In this document: piece by piece, positions 8,413 through 16,445 of the stretch
How positions within the stretch are numbered: position 1 is the first letter of the stretch
Layout: every line of letters starts with the position of its first letter
Assembly (NCBI RefSeq): GCF_036511935.1
Contig: NZ_AP028878.1
Span: 4,278,001 to 4,342,000, forward strand
Reading direction: 5' to 3'
Origin: Marinobacter nanhaiticus D15-8W
GTDB taxonomy: Bacteria > Pseudomonadota > Gammaproteobacteria > Pseudomonadales > Oleiphilaceae
DNA length: 64,000 bases
The notes under the pieces: model-generated
Databases searched by the model: none
What the model was told of the DNA's origin: nothing
The model's input: only the letters and a program-made list of their open reading frames with translations
Position numbers and translations under genes: made by a program

Positions 8413-9426
8413 ATGCCCTCGCTCAAGCACCTGGCTGCCGGTGTCCTTTCGGCAACCTTCGCCATCAACGCCGTCGCCACGGATTACACCTTCAAGTTCC
8501 AGTCTTCCGACCCATCCGGCGTAAAGAACTTTGCCATTCAGCAGGAATGGGCTGACCGCGTCGAGACCATGACCGGTGGCCGGGTCGATATTGAGATCCT
8601 TCCGGTGGGCAGCGTCGTGGCCCATACCGAAACCCTCGGCGCCATGAAGATGGGTGTTCTCGACGGTCACGTGTCCGTCACTGGTTACTTCTCCGGTCAG
8701 GATCCCGCCTTCGGACTGATCGGCAACACCGTCGGCGCCTGGTCCAGCCCGGACCAACTGATCGACTACATCTACTATGGCGGCGGCTATGAGCTGATGA
8801 ACGAGCTCTACAAGCCGTACGGCGTGAAATTCATCGGTGGCGCAGCAACCGGCCTGGAATCCTTTGTCTCCAAGAAGCCGCTGGACGGCGTTGAGGACCT
8901 GAAGGGCCTGAAACTGCGCGCTCCGGAAGGCCTGGTGCAGTCCGTCTTCGCCGCCGCCGGCGCCTCACCGGTCAACCTGCCGGGCTCAGAGGTCTACACC
9001 GCCCTGAGCAAGGGCGTGATCGATGCGGCCGACTACACCGTGTTCTCCACCAACCAGGAAGCGGGCTTGAATGAAATTGCTCCGAATCCGGTCTATCCCG
9101 GCTTCCACTCCCTGCCGTTGCTGGAAATCGCCATGAATCTGAAGGAGTGGAACGAGCTGCCTGAGGACATCCAGGCGATCATGACCGTATCCGCCCGCGA
9201 CTTCGCGCAGGACATCAGCACCCAGTTGGCCATGGCCGACCAAAAGGCGGTGAAGGAAGCGCGTAACGATCCGGACATCACCATCCACGACTGGTCTTCC
9301 GAGGAGCGTCGCAAGTTCCGTTCTATCGCCCGCGACCAATGGAAGCAGTACGCCGAGCAGTCGCCCAACGCCGAGAAAGTCTACAAATCGGTGACGAGCT
9401 ACCTGGAATCCCAGGGTCTTCTGTAA
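8413..9426 (+). CDS. TRAP transporter substrate-binding protein, DctP family (probable gluconate)
   Basis: A 337-aa periplasmic binding protein. ATG 8413 is chosen because AGGAG lies at 8401-8405 and a signal peptide ending near 'INAVA|TDYTF' follows at once; a longer frame upstream would disrupt it. The DctP fold includes 'GLKLRAPEG', whose Arg usually pairs with a substrate carboxylate. It delivers ligand to the DctQM permease encoded next. Gluconate, or a related sugar acid, is inferred from the operator, gluconokinase and GntR-like regulator in the cluster. Confidence 0.9.
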   Translation: MPSLKHLAAGVLSATFAINAVATDYTFKFQSSDPSGVKNFAIQQEWADRVETMTGGRVDIEILPVGSVVAHTETLGAMKMGVLDGHVSVTGYFSGQDPAFGLIGNTVGAWSSPDQLIDYIYYGGGYELMNELYKPYGVKFIGGAATGLESFVSKKPLDGVEDLKGLKLRAPEGLVQSVFAAAGASPVNLPGSEVYTALSKGVIDAADYTVFSTNQEAGLNEIAPNPVYPGFHSLPLLEIAMNLKEWNELPEDIQAIMTVSARDFAQDISTQLAMADQKAVKEARNDPDITIHDWSSEERRKFRSIARDQWKQYAEQSPNAEKVYKSVTSYLESQGLL

Positions 9427-9444
9427 ACGGTCCCTCGGGCCGTT
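9426..9444 (+). terminator. Stem-loop between binding-protein and permease genes
   Basis: AACGGTCC-CTC-GGGCCGTT starts at the last base of the stop codon. Such intercistronic hairpins often protect the binding-protein mRNA or partly end transcription, giving more binding protein than permease. Confidence 0.5.
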
Positions 9445-9517
9445 CAATCCTTTACTGACATTTGCCAGCGACCTGTGCGTCATGACGCCCTCATGACCAC
9501 GGGTCTGGAGTCTCCCT

Positions 9518-10093
9518 ATGTCTGATCACGCTGCCAAACAGGACCAGACGGACCTGTTGCCCGAGGACAACGAGGATATCGGGTCCACCTGGCTCGACCG
9601 CGCCATCGTCTGGCTCGGCAAGAAGCTGAGCCTGGTGTTTGCCCTGATCGTCCTCGTCTCCGCCTACGAGATCGTCCGTCGCTATGTCTTCGACTCGCCC
9701 ACCCTGTGGGTGCATGAAACGGTCACCTTCGCCGGGGCCACGCTGTTCGTGCTGGGCGGAATCTATGCTTTCGCCACCAACCGCCATGTACGAGTGGTGC
9801 TGCTCTACGATGCAGCGCCGCCGAAAGTGCGCCGCTGGCTGGATGTCCTGCACCAGCTGCTGGGCCTGGCCTTCTGCAGCATGCTGCTCTACGGCAGCTG
9901 GTTCATGGCCAAGGATGCGGTTCGTGCGCCCTGGGGGGCGTGGCGCCTGGAGACCTCCGGTTCGGCCTGGAACCCGCCATTCCCGGCGCTACTCAAGGTC
10001 ATCATCCTGGTGGCGGTCATCACCCTGACCCTCCAGTTCATCCTGCACCTGATCCGTGACTTGCGCCGTGTCGCCCGTGGAGGAGATGCCTGA
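9518..10093 (+). CDS. TRAP transporter small permease, DctQ family
   Basis: A 191-aa four-helix membrane subunit that stabilises the large TRAP permease. Helices lie near residues 37-57, 70-90, 115-135 and 160-180. 'YEIVRRYVFDSPTLWVHE' is the characteristic DctQ motif. The TGA stop overlaps the next ATG by one base (TGATG), which couples DctQ and DctM translation. It belongs to the gluconate-type TRAP operon. Confidence 0.9.
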   Translation: MSDHAAKQDQTDLLPEDNEDIGSTWLDRAIVWLGKKLSLVFALIVLVSAYEIVRRYVFDSPTLWVHETVTFAGATLFVLGGIYAFATNRHVRVVLLYDAAPPKVRRWLDVLHQLLGLAFCSMLLYGSWFMAKDAVRAPWGAWRLETSGSAWNPPFPALLKVIILVAVITLTLQFILHLIRDLRRVARGGDA

Positions 10094-11409
10094 TGTTTGA
10101 ACTCGCCTCCCTCGGTATCGGTTACGGCAGCCTGCTTATGCTGGTGCTGCTGATCCTGCTGTTGTTGACCGGCATGCAGCTGGCTTTCGCCACTGGCCTG
10201 GTCGCCCTGTTCTTTGCACTCGGCTGGTTTGGGCCGGACGCCCTCGCCATCGTCAGTAGCCGGCTCTATAGCTTCATCGGCAGTTACGTCTTCCTCGCTG
10301 TGCCCATGTTCGTATTGATGGCCTCGTTACTCGATCACTCGGGTATCGCCAAGGATCTCTTCGACGCCATGGCCCGTATCGGCCGCAAGCTACGTGGCGG
10401 CGTTGCGATCCAGACCCTGATCGTCGCCATTATCCTGGCATCCATGTCAGGCGTTATCGGCGGCGAGACGGTGCTGCTCGGTATTCTCGCCCTGCCGCAA
10501 ATGTTGCGCCTGGGCTATGACCGGAAACTGGCAATCGGCACCACCTGTGCCGGCGGTGCGCTGGGCACCATGCTGCCTCCGAGTATCGTACTGATCATCT
10601 ACGGCCTGACCGCCAACGTCTCTATCGGCGAGCTGTTCAAAGGCGCTTTCCTGCCGGCCCTGATCCTCGCATTGCTCTATATGGGCTATGTGCTGGTCCG
10701 GGTCTGGCTCAAGCCGGAGATGGCACCGGTACCCTCCGACAGCGACGAGCCGGAACACCCGGCGCCGAACTTCTTCAAGGCGCTGTTCTTCCCCATCCTC
10801 TCTGTCGTGGTGGTTCTCGGCAGCATCTACGGCGGTATTGCCTCGGTCACCGAAGCCTCCGCCTTGGGCGTACTGGGGATCGCGATCTCCACCGCGATCC
10901 GCGGCGAGCTGAACCTGCCGATGGTGCGCAAAGCCACCATCAGCACCCTGCGCGTGTGCGGCATGATCATCTGGATCGGTATCGGCGCCACCGCACTGGT
11001 CGGCGTCTACAACCTGATGGGCGGCATCGATTTCGTACGGGAGATGGTGTTCACCGTCAGCGGCGGCGATGGCCTGATGACCATCCTGTTCATGATGCTG
11101 ATCCTGCTGGTGCTGGGCATGTTCCTCGACTGGGTGGGCGTGGCGCTACTGACCATGCCGATTTTCGTGCCGATCGTGACGGAACTCGGCTACAGCCCGA
11201 TCTGGTTCGGCGTGGTGTTCTGCATGAATATGCAGGTGTCCTTCCTGTCACCGCCCTTCGGCCCCGCGGCCTTCTACCTCAAGACGGTCACGCCGCCCGA
11301 TATTTCCCTGGGAGAGATCTTCCGGTCACTGCTGCCGTTCATCTGTCTGCAGATCGTGGCACTGGCCCTGCTGATCGCCTTCCCGCAACTGGCGCTATGG
11401 TGGCAGTGA
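10093..11409 (+). CDS. TRAP transporter large permease, DctM family
   Basis: A 438-aa multi-helix permease that carries out sodium-coupled substrate uptake. Family features include 'GALGTMLPPSIVLIIYG' and the C-terminal 'SFLSPPFGPAAFYLK'. Length is typical (about 425-440 aa). One base separates its stop (11409) from the gluconokinase ATG (11411), so transporter and kinase form one transcriptional unit. Confidence 0.93.
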   Translation: MFELASLGIGYGSLLMLVLLILLLLTGMQLAFATGLVALFFALGWFGPDALAIVSSRLYSFIGSYVFLAVPMFVLMASLLDHSGIAKDLFDAMARIGRKLRGGVAIQTLIVAIILASMSGVIGGETVLLGILALPQMLRLGYDRKLAIGTTCAGGALGTMLPPSIVLIIYGLTANVSIGELFKGAFLPALILALLYMGYVLVRVWLKPEMAPVPSDSDEPEHPAPNFFKALFFPILSVVVVLGSIYGGIASVTEASALGVLGIAISTAIRGELNLPMVRKATISTLRVCGMIIWIGIGATALVGVYNLMGGIDFVREMVFTVSGGDGLMTILFMMLILLVLGMFLDWVGVALLTMPIFVPIVTELGYSPIWFGVVFCMNMQVSFLSPPFGPAAFYLKTVTPPDISLGEIFRSLLPFICLQIVALALLIAFPQLALWWQ

Positions 11410-11410
11410 T

Positions 11411-11926
11411 ATGACAGTACGCAAGATTGTGGTGATGGGCGTCTCCGGCAGCGGCAAGAGTCTGGTTGGCGAGCGTCTGGGCGACCTGCTCGACGTGCAG
11501 TTCTTCGACGCCGACGACTATCACAGCGAATCCAACGTGCAGAAAATGGCCAACGGCATACCGCTGACCGACGAGGATCGGCGCGACTGGCTGACGGACC
11601 TGGCGGACCTGATCCGCCGGGAAGCCGGCCTGGTACTCGCCTGCTCCGCGTTGAAGAAAACCTACCGGGACCAACTGCGGACCGGCGATCCGTCGCTGAA
11701 GTTCCTCTACCTCAAGGGGGACTTCGAGACCATCTGGTCACGACACGCCCAGCGGCAGGACCACTACTTCACCGGGCAGGATATGTTGGAGAGCCAGTTC
11801 CTTTCCCTAGAAGAACCGGACGCAAACGAGGCTTACATCATCGATATCTCGGCAACGCCCGAAGCGGTTTTGAAGCAATGTATTGCGGCGCTGAGCATTA
11901 AGCCGCAAGACGATCTGGATCAGTAG
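11411..11926 (+). CDS. gntK: Gluconokinase
   Basis: A 171-aa cytoplasmic kinase converting gluconate and ATP to 6-phosphogluconate, feeding the Entner-Doudoroff and pentose phosphate routes. Walker A is GVSGSGKS (residues 9-16). The family signature 'FFDADDYHSESNVQKMANG' follows, then 'PLTDEDRRDWL' and 'CSALKKTYRDQLR'. Length and motifs match the GntK/IdnK family. It is the last gene of the TRAP operon and identifies the transported substrate as gluconate. Confidence 0.95.
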   Translation: MTVRKIVVMGVSGSGKSLVGERLGDLLDVQFFDADDYHSESNVQKMANGIPLTDEDRRDWLTDLADLIRREAGLVLACSALKKTYRDQLRTGDPSLKFLYLKGDFETIWSRHAQRQDHYFTGQDMLESQFLSLEEPDANEAYIIDISATPEAVLKQCIAALSIKPQDDLDQ

Positions 11927-11955
11927 TCTTAACGAGGCCAGCACTCAGTCAGACG

Positions 11956-12064
11956 GAAGCGTATGGATACCATCGCTGGAGGAGGGGCATGGACGCCCCG
12001 GTCGTCATGGCTCGCCAGGGAAGGCGATCCATGAGCAGCGGAAGCGATGGTATCCATCCGCTTC
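11956..12064 (+). repeat. Three-stem palindromic element, copy 1 (3' of gntK)
   Basis: Two 22-nt arms (11956-11977 and 12043-12064) pair with one mismatch around a 65-nt interior. The interior forms two smaller hairpins: GGGGC/GCCCC and CGCC/GGCG, the latter extended by TCATGG/CCATGA. A second copy lies at 54234-54341 in the other orientation. The two interiors are about 80% identical, and differences in the stems are mostly compensatory. The element starts 29 nt after the gntK stop, in the sense direction. Confidence 0.75.
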
Positions 12065-12179
12065 AGACTCGAGAAAAACAGACTAGCGACGAAGCAGGAG
12101 TCACAAGAGGTCACTTTCACCCCATAAGCCATGGCTTACCATAGGCAGCGCTGTAAACGTAAGGAATCTAATTACAACA

Positions 12180-13178
12180 ATGCCAAAAAAACGCAGACCC
12201 ACACTACAGGACATCGCCGACCAGGTCGGTGCCACCAAGATGACTGTTAGCCGCTGCCTGCGCGGTGGCGACAACGTATCGGAGAAGATGCGCAAACGCA
12301 TTTTCGCGGTGGCAGAAGAACTGGGCTACATCCCCAACCGGGCACCGGATATCCTGTCCAAGGCCACCAGCCGCGCCATCGGCATCCTGCTGCCCTCACT
12401 GACCAACCAGGTCTTTGCGGATGTCATCAAGGGCGTCGAAACGGTAACCGAACCCGCCGGCTATCACCTGATGCTCACCCACTATGGCTACAGCCCCGAA
12501 GTGGAGGAACGCAGCCTCGCTTCCCTGCTCTCCTACAACGTGGATGGCGTAATCCTTTCGGATAGCCAGCACACGCCGCGCACCCTGCGCATGCTTGAAA
12601 CGGCGGGCATTCCGACCGTAGAACTGATGGACACCCATCTACCGCCCTTCCAGCAGGCGGTCGGCTTCAACAACGTCAAGGCCGCCTACGACATGGTGAG
12701 CGAGATGATTCGCCGCGGTCGCAAGCACGTGGTCTATCTCGCCGTGCGACTGGATGCCCGGACCCTGCAGCGCCAGGAAGGCTATACCCGGGCCATGGAA
12801 GAAAACGGACTTAAACCGGTCACCCTTCGCAGCGAGCAGCGTTCGTCATTTTCGGTCGGCGCCACGTTAATGACCCAGATCCTCGAACAGAATCCGCACA
12901 CCGATGGCATCTTCTGTACCAACGACGATGTCGCGATCGGGGCCTACTTCGAGTGCCAGCGGCGGGGCCTGGCGGTACCGCAGGATATGGCCATCGTCGG
13001 TTTCCACGGCCACGATGTGGGCCAGGCCATGACACCCCGGCTGGCCAGCGTGATTACTCCCCGCGAAGCCCTCGGCAAGCGAGCCGCAGAGGAGCTCTTG
13101 GCCCGTCTAGACGGCAGGCCTGTCACAGACAAAGTGATCGACCTGGGGTACCAGATCGAGGCTGGAGGTACGCTCTGA
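12180..13178 (+). CDS. gntR: LacI-family transcriptional regulator, GntR-like (gluconate)
   Basis: A 332-aa repressor. The LacI HTH is at residues 7-30 ('LQDIADQVGATKMTVSRCLRG') and the hinge near 45-60. The periplasmic-binding-like sensor domain includes 'AIGILLPSLTNQVFADVIKGVE' and ends with 'DLGYQIEAGGTL', as in E. coli GntR. It lies at the end of the TRAP-gluconokinase cluster. It most likely binds the 20-bp palindrome at 8358-8377 and releases it in the presence of gluconate or 6-phosphogluconate (inference). No similar operator is seen before its own gene. Confidence 0.88.
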   Translation: MPKKRRPTLQDIADQVGATKMTVSRCLRGGDNVSEKMRKRIFAVAEELGYIPNRAPDILSKATSRAIGILLPSLTNQVFADVIKGVETVTEPAGYHLMLTHYGYSPEVEERSLASLLSYNVDGVILSDSQHTPRTLRMLETAGIPTVELMDTHLPPFQQAVGFNNVKAAYDMVSEMIRRGRKHVVYLAVRLDARTLQRQEGYTRAMEENGLKPVTLRSEQRSSFSVGATLMTQILEQNPHTDGIFCTNDDVAIGAYFECQRRGLAVPQDMAIVGFHGHDVGQAMTPRLASVITPREALGKRAAEELLARLDGRPVTDKVIDLGYQIEAGGTL

Positions 13179-13179
13179 C

Positions 13180-14832
13180 CTAACCCCGGGCAATCACCCG
13201 GTGATGGCTCGGCCCGGTCTCGCGCAAGGCCTTGAACGTATCCGGCGAGGCGGCGGCCCACCATTCCGCATAGGGTGTGGACTCGGGTTCGTCGATCAGG
13301 GCATTGGGTTCGAGAAAGTGGTGAATGCGATCCATGGTAGTCAGCGCATTGGGGCCCTGCCGATGATAGAGATGGTGGGGCCGCAATTCATTGGGATGAT
13401 CAAGCCCTGCAGCCCCCACCAGTTCCCCCAAACGCTTGAGGGTATTGTGCTGGAAGTGGTAGACCCGCTCGGCCTTGTCATCGATCACCAGGCCGCGCTG
13501 GCGACTGGGATTCTGTGTGGCAACGCCAGTCGGACAGGTATCCGTATGACAACGCTTCGTCATCACACAGCCCAGGGAAAACATGAAGGCACGCGCGGCA
13601 TTGCACCAGTCCGCGCCCAGCGCCAGGTTGTTGGCCATGGAGAAGGCACTGAACACCTTGCCACTGGCACCGATCGAGATATCTTCCCGCAAGCCGGTGC
13701 CCACCAGGGCATTGCGCACCATGATCAGACCGTCCCGTAATGGCAGACCCACATTATCCGAGAATTCTTCCGGCGCGGCGCCGGTGCCACCTTCCGCACC
13801 GTCGACCACGATGAAATCCGGGCGGATCCCGGTCTCCAGACTGGCTTTGCACACGGCTAACAATTCCCACGGGTGTCCAACACAGAGCTTGAGGCCGACC
13901 GGCTTGCCATCCGACAGGTCCCGCAAGCGAGCGACGAACTCCATCAACCCGACCGGCGTATCGAATTCCGGGTGTGAGCCCGGCGAGACGCACTCCTTGC
14001 CCACCTCTATCTGCCGTGCCCTGGCGATTTCGGGTGTGACCTTCGCGCCGGGCAAAACGCCGCCATGGCCGGGCTTGGCCCCCTGGCTGAGCTTGATTTC
14101 AACCATCTTGACCTGGTCGCTCTGGGCAGTTTCCCGGAAAAGACCGGGGTCGAAGCGCCCGTTCCTGTCGCGGCAGCCGAAGTAGCCGGTGCCCAATTCC
14201 CAGACCAGGTCGCCGTTATAGGCACGATGATGCTCGCTGAGCCCACCCTCGCCGGTGTCGTGATAAAACCCGCCCATCTCCGCACCCTTATTCAAAGCAC
14301 GAATGGCTTTCCCGCTGAGTGACCCGAAGCTCATGGCCGATACGTTCAGCAGCGACGCGTCGTAGGGCTGCTTGCACTGGCCATTGCCAATTCTGGTCCG
14401 GAATTTCGTGCCGTCCAGAGTCTTGGCAGCCATGGAATGGGTGGTCAGCTCGTATTCATCACCATAGAAATCGAGGTCAGACCCAAATGGCTGGGAATCC
14501 ACCGTATTCTTGGCTCGCTCATAGACGATTGAGCGCTGGTGACGATTGAATGGACGCCCGGTGAGGTTGCCCTCGACGATGTACTGGCGCAAGAAGGGGC
14601 GCAACTCCTCGGAGATCCAGCGCCCGTGGGCCAGGATGGGGTAGTTGCGCATCAAGGTATGTTTGGCCTGGAACAGGTTCCAGGTGCCGAGCAGGGCCAA
14701 CGGCGCCAGGATAACCAGGGACCATGCCCAGGCAGAGCCTGCGAACGCAGCTGCCACGCCCGTTGCGGTCAAGGCGACGACCACAGCGAACAGGCCGAAA
14801 CGGGCAAGGTATTCCTTGGCTCTACCTAACAC
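13180..14832 (-). CDS. FMN-binding glutamate synthase family protein (membrane-anchored GltB-like domain)
   Basis: A 550-aa protein holding only the FMN/synthase domain of glutamate synthase. It lacks the glutaminase domain, and two hydrophobic segments near residues 12-32 and 34-52 suggest membrane attachment. 'LSQGAKPGHGGVLPG' and 'VDGAEGGTGAAPEEF' are FMN-barrel motifs. 'KRCHTDTCPTGVATQ' carries cysteines of the [3Fe-4S] site. The start is GTG. Such stand-alone proteins are widespread, but their reaction is poorly known; they may not make glutamate. It converges with gntR, ending 1 base after it. Confidence 0.88.
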   Translation of the reverse strand: MLGRAKEYLARFGLFAVVVALTATGVAAAFAGSAWAWSLVILAPLALLGTWNLFQAKHTLMRNYPILAHGRWISEELRPFLRQYIVEGNLTGRPFNRHQRSIVYERAKNTVDSQPFGSDLDFYGDEYELTTHSMAAKTLDGTKFRTRIGNGQCKQPYDASLLNVSAMSFGSLSGKAIRALNKGAEMGGFYHDTGEGGLSEHHRAYNGDLVWELGTGYFGCRDRNGRFDPGLFRETAQSDQVKMVEIKLSQGAKPGHGGVLPGAKVTPEIARARQIEVGKECVSPGSHPEFDTPVGLMEFVARLRDLSDGKPVGLKLCVGHPWELLAVCKASLETGIRPDFIVVDGAEGGTGAAPEEFSDNVGLPLRDGLIMVRNALVGTGLREDISIGASGKVFSAFSMANNLALGADWCNAARAFMFSLGCVMTKRCHTDTCPTGVATQNPSRQRGLVIDDKAERVYHFQHNTLKRLGELVGAAGLDHPNELRPHHLYHRQGPNALTTMDRIHHFLEPNALIDEPESTPYAEWWAAASPDTFKALRETGPSHHRVIARG

Positions 14833-14884
14833 AGTCTTTTCATCAATCCCCTGTCTAAGTGTCTATCCGACCTGCCGATAGGTC

Positions 14885-15481
14885 TTAACTGCCGGTCGTG
14901 CTCAAAATGACACCACAGGCTACCCGCGGGCCACTGCCGCCATTGGGCTCCGGCTCGTCACTATAGTTGTCCGGGTTGGCGTGGATCACCAGTGACCGGT
15001 TTTCCAGATCGCGCATGCGCAAACGCGGCGCGAATACCGGGTGTTCGGCAACCCCCTTTTCGTTGACGAAGAGATTGGGCAAATCTCCCAAATGCCCGTC
15101 GCCGTAGGGTCCACCATGGTTTTCCTTAAACCCGGGGTCCAGATGCGAACCGGCGTCGCCAGCGGCCACGGGCTCAGGCTGGGCATCATAGTCCTCGACG
15201 CTGCGATCCTCGTCGCAACTCGCATTCTCATGCACATGAAAGCCATGCATGCCGGGCTCCAAACCCTTGATACTGGGTTTGAACAATATACCGTCAGCCA
15301 TTCCGATGACCCGGATGGTGCCCATTGTTTCTTCGTCTTCGCTCAGGGTCGCTTCCCGAATTTCTATGCGTTTTTCGTTGCCGGTAATCTCGGCCGTCTC
15401 GTTCGAGGGCGTCTGTTCCGCTGAAGCCGCCGACGAGACGGCCAGCATTAGCGTTAACGCGGTGTGTTTGGCATCGGCCAT
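14885..15481 (-). CDS. sodC: Cu/Zn superoxide dismutase family protein (downstream copy)
   Basis: A 198-aa exported protein with a signal peptide ending near 'SSAASA'. It dismutates superoxide in the periplasm. 'HGFHVHENASC' supplies copper-ligand histidines, 'GSHLDPG...HLGDLPNLFV' the bridging and zinc ligands, and 'LVIHANPDNY' another His. 'GPRVACGVI' has the active-site Arg and the disulfide Cys. A GGGAGGACATC Shine-Dalgarno region precedes ATG 15481. It is arranged in tandem with a second SodC just upstream; the two share the GHLGDLP and RVACGVI motifs but diverge elsewhere. Confidence 0.9.
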   Translation of the reverse strand: MADAKHTALTLMLAVSSAASAEQTPSNETAEITGNEKRIEIREATLSEDEETMGTIRVIGMADGILFKPSIKGLEPGMHGFHVHENASCDEDRSVEDYDAQPEPVAAGDAGSHLDPGFKENHGGPYGDGHLGDLPNLFVNEKGVAEHPVFAPRLRMRDLENRSLVIHANPDNYSDEPEPNGGSGPRVACGVILSTTGS

Positions 15482-15527
15482 GATGTCCTCCCTGTTAAAA
15501 AATTAGGTCAGTCCTGACGCTAGGCCG

Positions 15528-16112
15528 TTAATCGTCCCCGTTGTCGATCACACCACAAGCGACCCGGGCGCCACCGCCACCCAGCGGCTCAGGTTCGCTG
15601 GCGTAGTTGTCCCCACCGGCGTGGATCACCAGTGCTCGACCGTCGAGGTCCGAGTATTCCAGGCGCGGCGCCAGTACCGGCAGGGTGGCTTTGCCGGAGT
15701 CATCGAAGTAAAGCGTTGGCAAATCCCCCAGATGACCCTCTTCGAATGGGCCATGATGCTCGCCATTTGAGGGATTCAGGTGACCACCGGCACTGGCGGC
15801 AGCGGTCATTTCGCCATCCTTTTCGGCAGGTTTGCAGTCGGGGTTCTGGTGCAGGTGAAAACCATGCAGCCCCGTATCCAGACCTTCCAGATCGGGTTCG
15901 AAAAGAACGCCCTCTTCATGATCGCGGACGGTAATCGTTCCGATCGACTCGCCAACGCCATCGGCGCTGACCTTGTGCATTTCGATGTCCATACTCTGGG
16001 CTTCGAGGTTCAGCGCCTGTGCGGGCCCCCAAGCCAGGAAACCGACGAACGGTAATGCAGACATCAACGAAGTTCGAACCGCAGATCTTTGCGAGAAACG
16101 TGGCAGCGGCAT
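15528..16112 (-). CDS. sodC: Cu/Zn superoxide dismutase family protein (upstream copy)
   Basis: A 194-aa exported Cu/Zn SOD. Start ATG 16112 is preferred over the longer frame because GGGAGGA lies just before it and a normal signal peptide follows (basic MPLPRFSQR, hydrophobic core, AQA cleavage). 'HGFHLHQNPDC', 'GGHLNPSNGEHHGP', 'GHLGDLPTLYF', 'LVIHAGGDNY' and 'ARVACGVI' supply all metal ligands, the active-site Arg and the disulfide Cys. Its stop is 46 nt before the second sodC, so the two are probably cotranscribed. Tandem copies suggest duplication with divergence. Confidence 0.9.
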   Translation of the reverse strand: MPLPRFSQRSAVRTSLMSALPFVGFLAWGPAQALNLEAQSMDIEMHKVSADGVGESIGTITVRDHEEGVLFEPDLEGLDTGLHGFHLHQNPDCKPAEKDGEMTAAASAGGHLNPSNGEHHGPFEEGHLGDLPTLYFDDSGKATLPVLAPRLEYSDLDGRALVIHAGGDNYASEPEPLGGGGARVACGVIDNGDD

Positions 16113-16445
16113 GAGAGTCCTCCCCACTCCGTCACCCGGAAGTGAACTGATGAATGTAGTCCCTTGATTCTGATTTAGCACAGCGGCTTCCGCTCTTTCA
16201 AATCTATCAGAGCCGCCGATCATCGGGTTTGGTACCAGATGGGACAGCCACACGGCTTTCGCATTGCGTTACGATTTGGTCATCTGACCGCGTTGTTACC
16301 GTTCTGGCGCTCAGCCTGGAACCGCACCGGGGCCGGCGGTCTGTCGACCCTGCCAGGCAGCAGAACCGATGTGCAACTGAAACAATATGATGTAACGTCT
16401 CATCAACAACAAAAAAACAGCCGCAGCACGGCAAGGAGACAGACC
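16113..16445. other. Divergent intergenic region between sodC and the acyl-CoA ligase
   Basis: No gene is supported in these 333 nt. They should hold the sodC promoter (leftward) and that of the acyl-CoA ligase (rightward). TATGAT at 16386-16391 is a good -10 without a clear -35. A short dyad GGTCA-TC-TGACC at 16278-16289 could be an operator of unknown owner. Confidence 0.4.
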
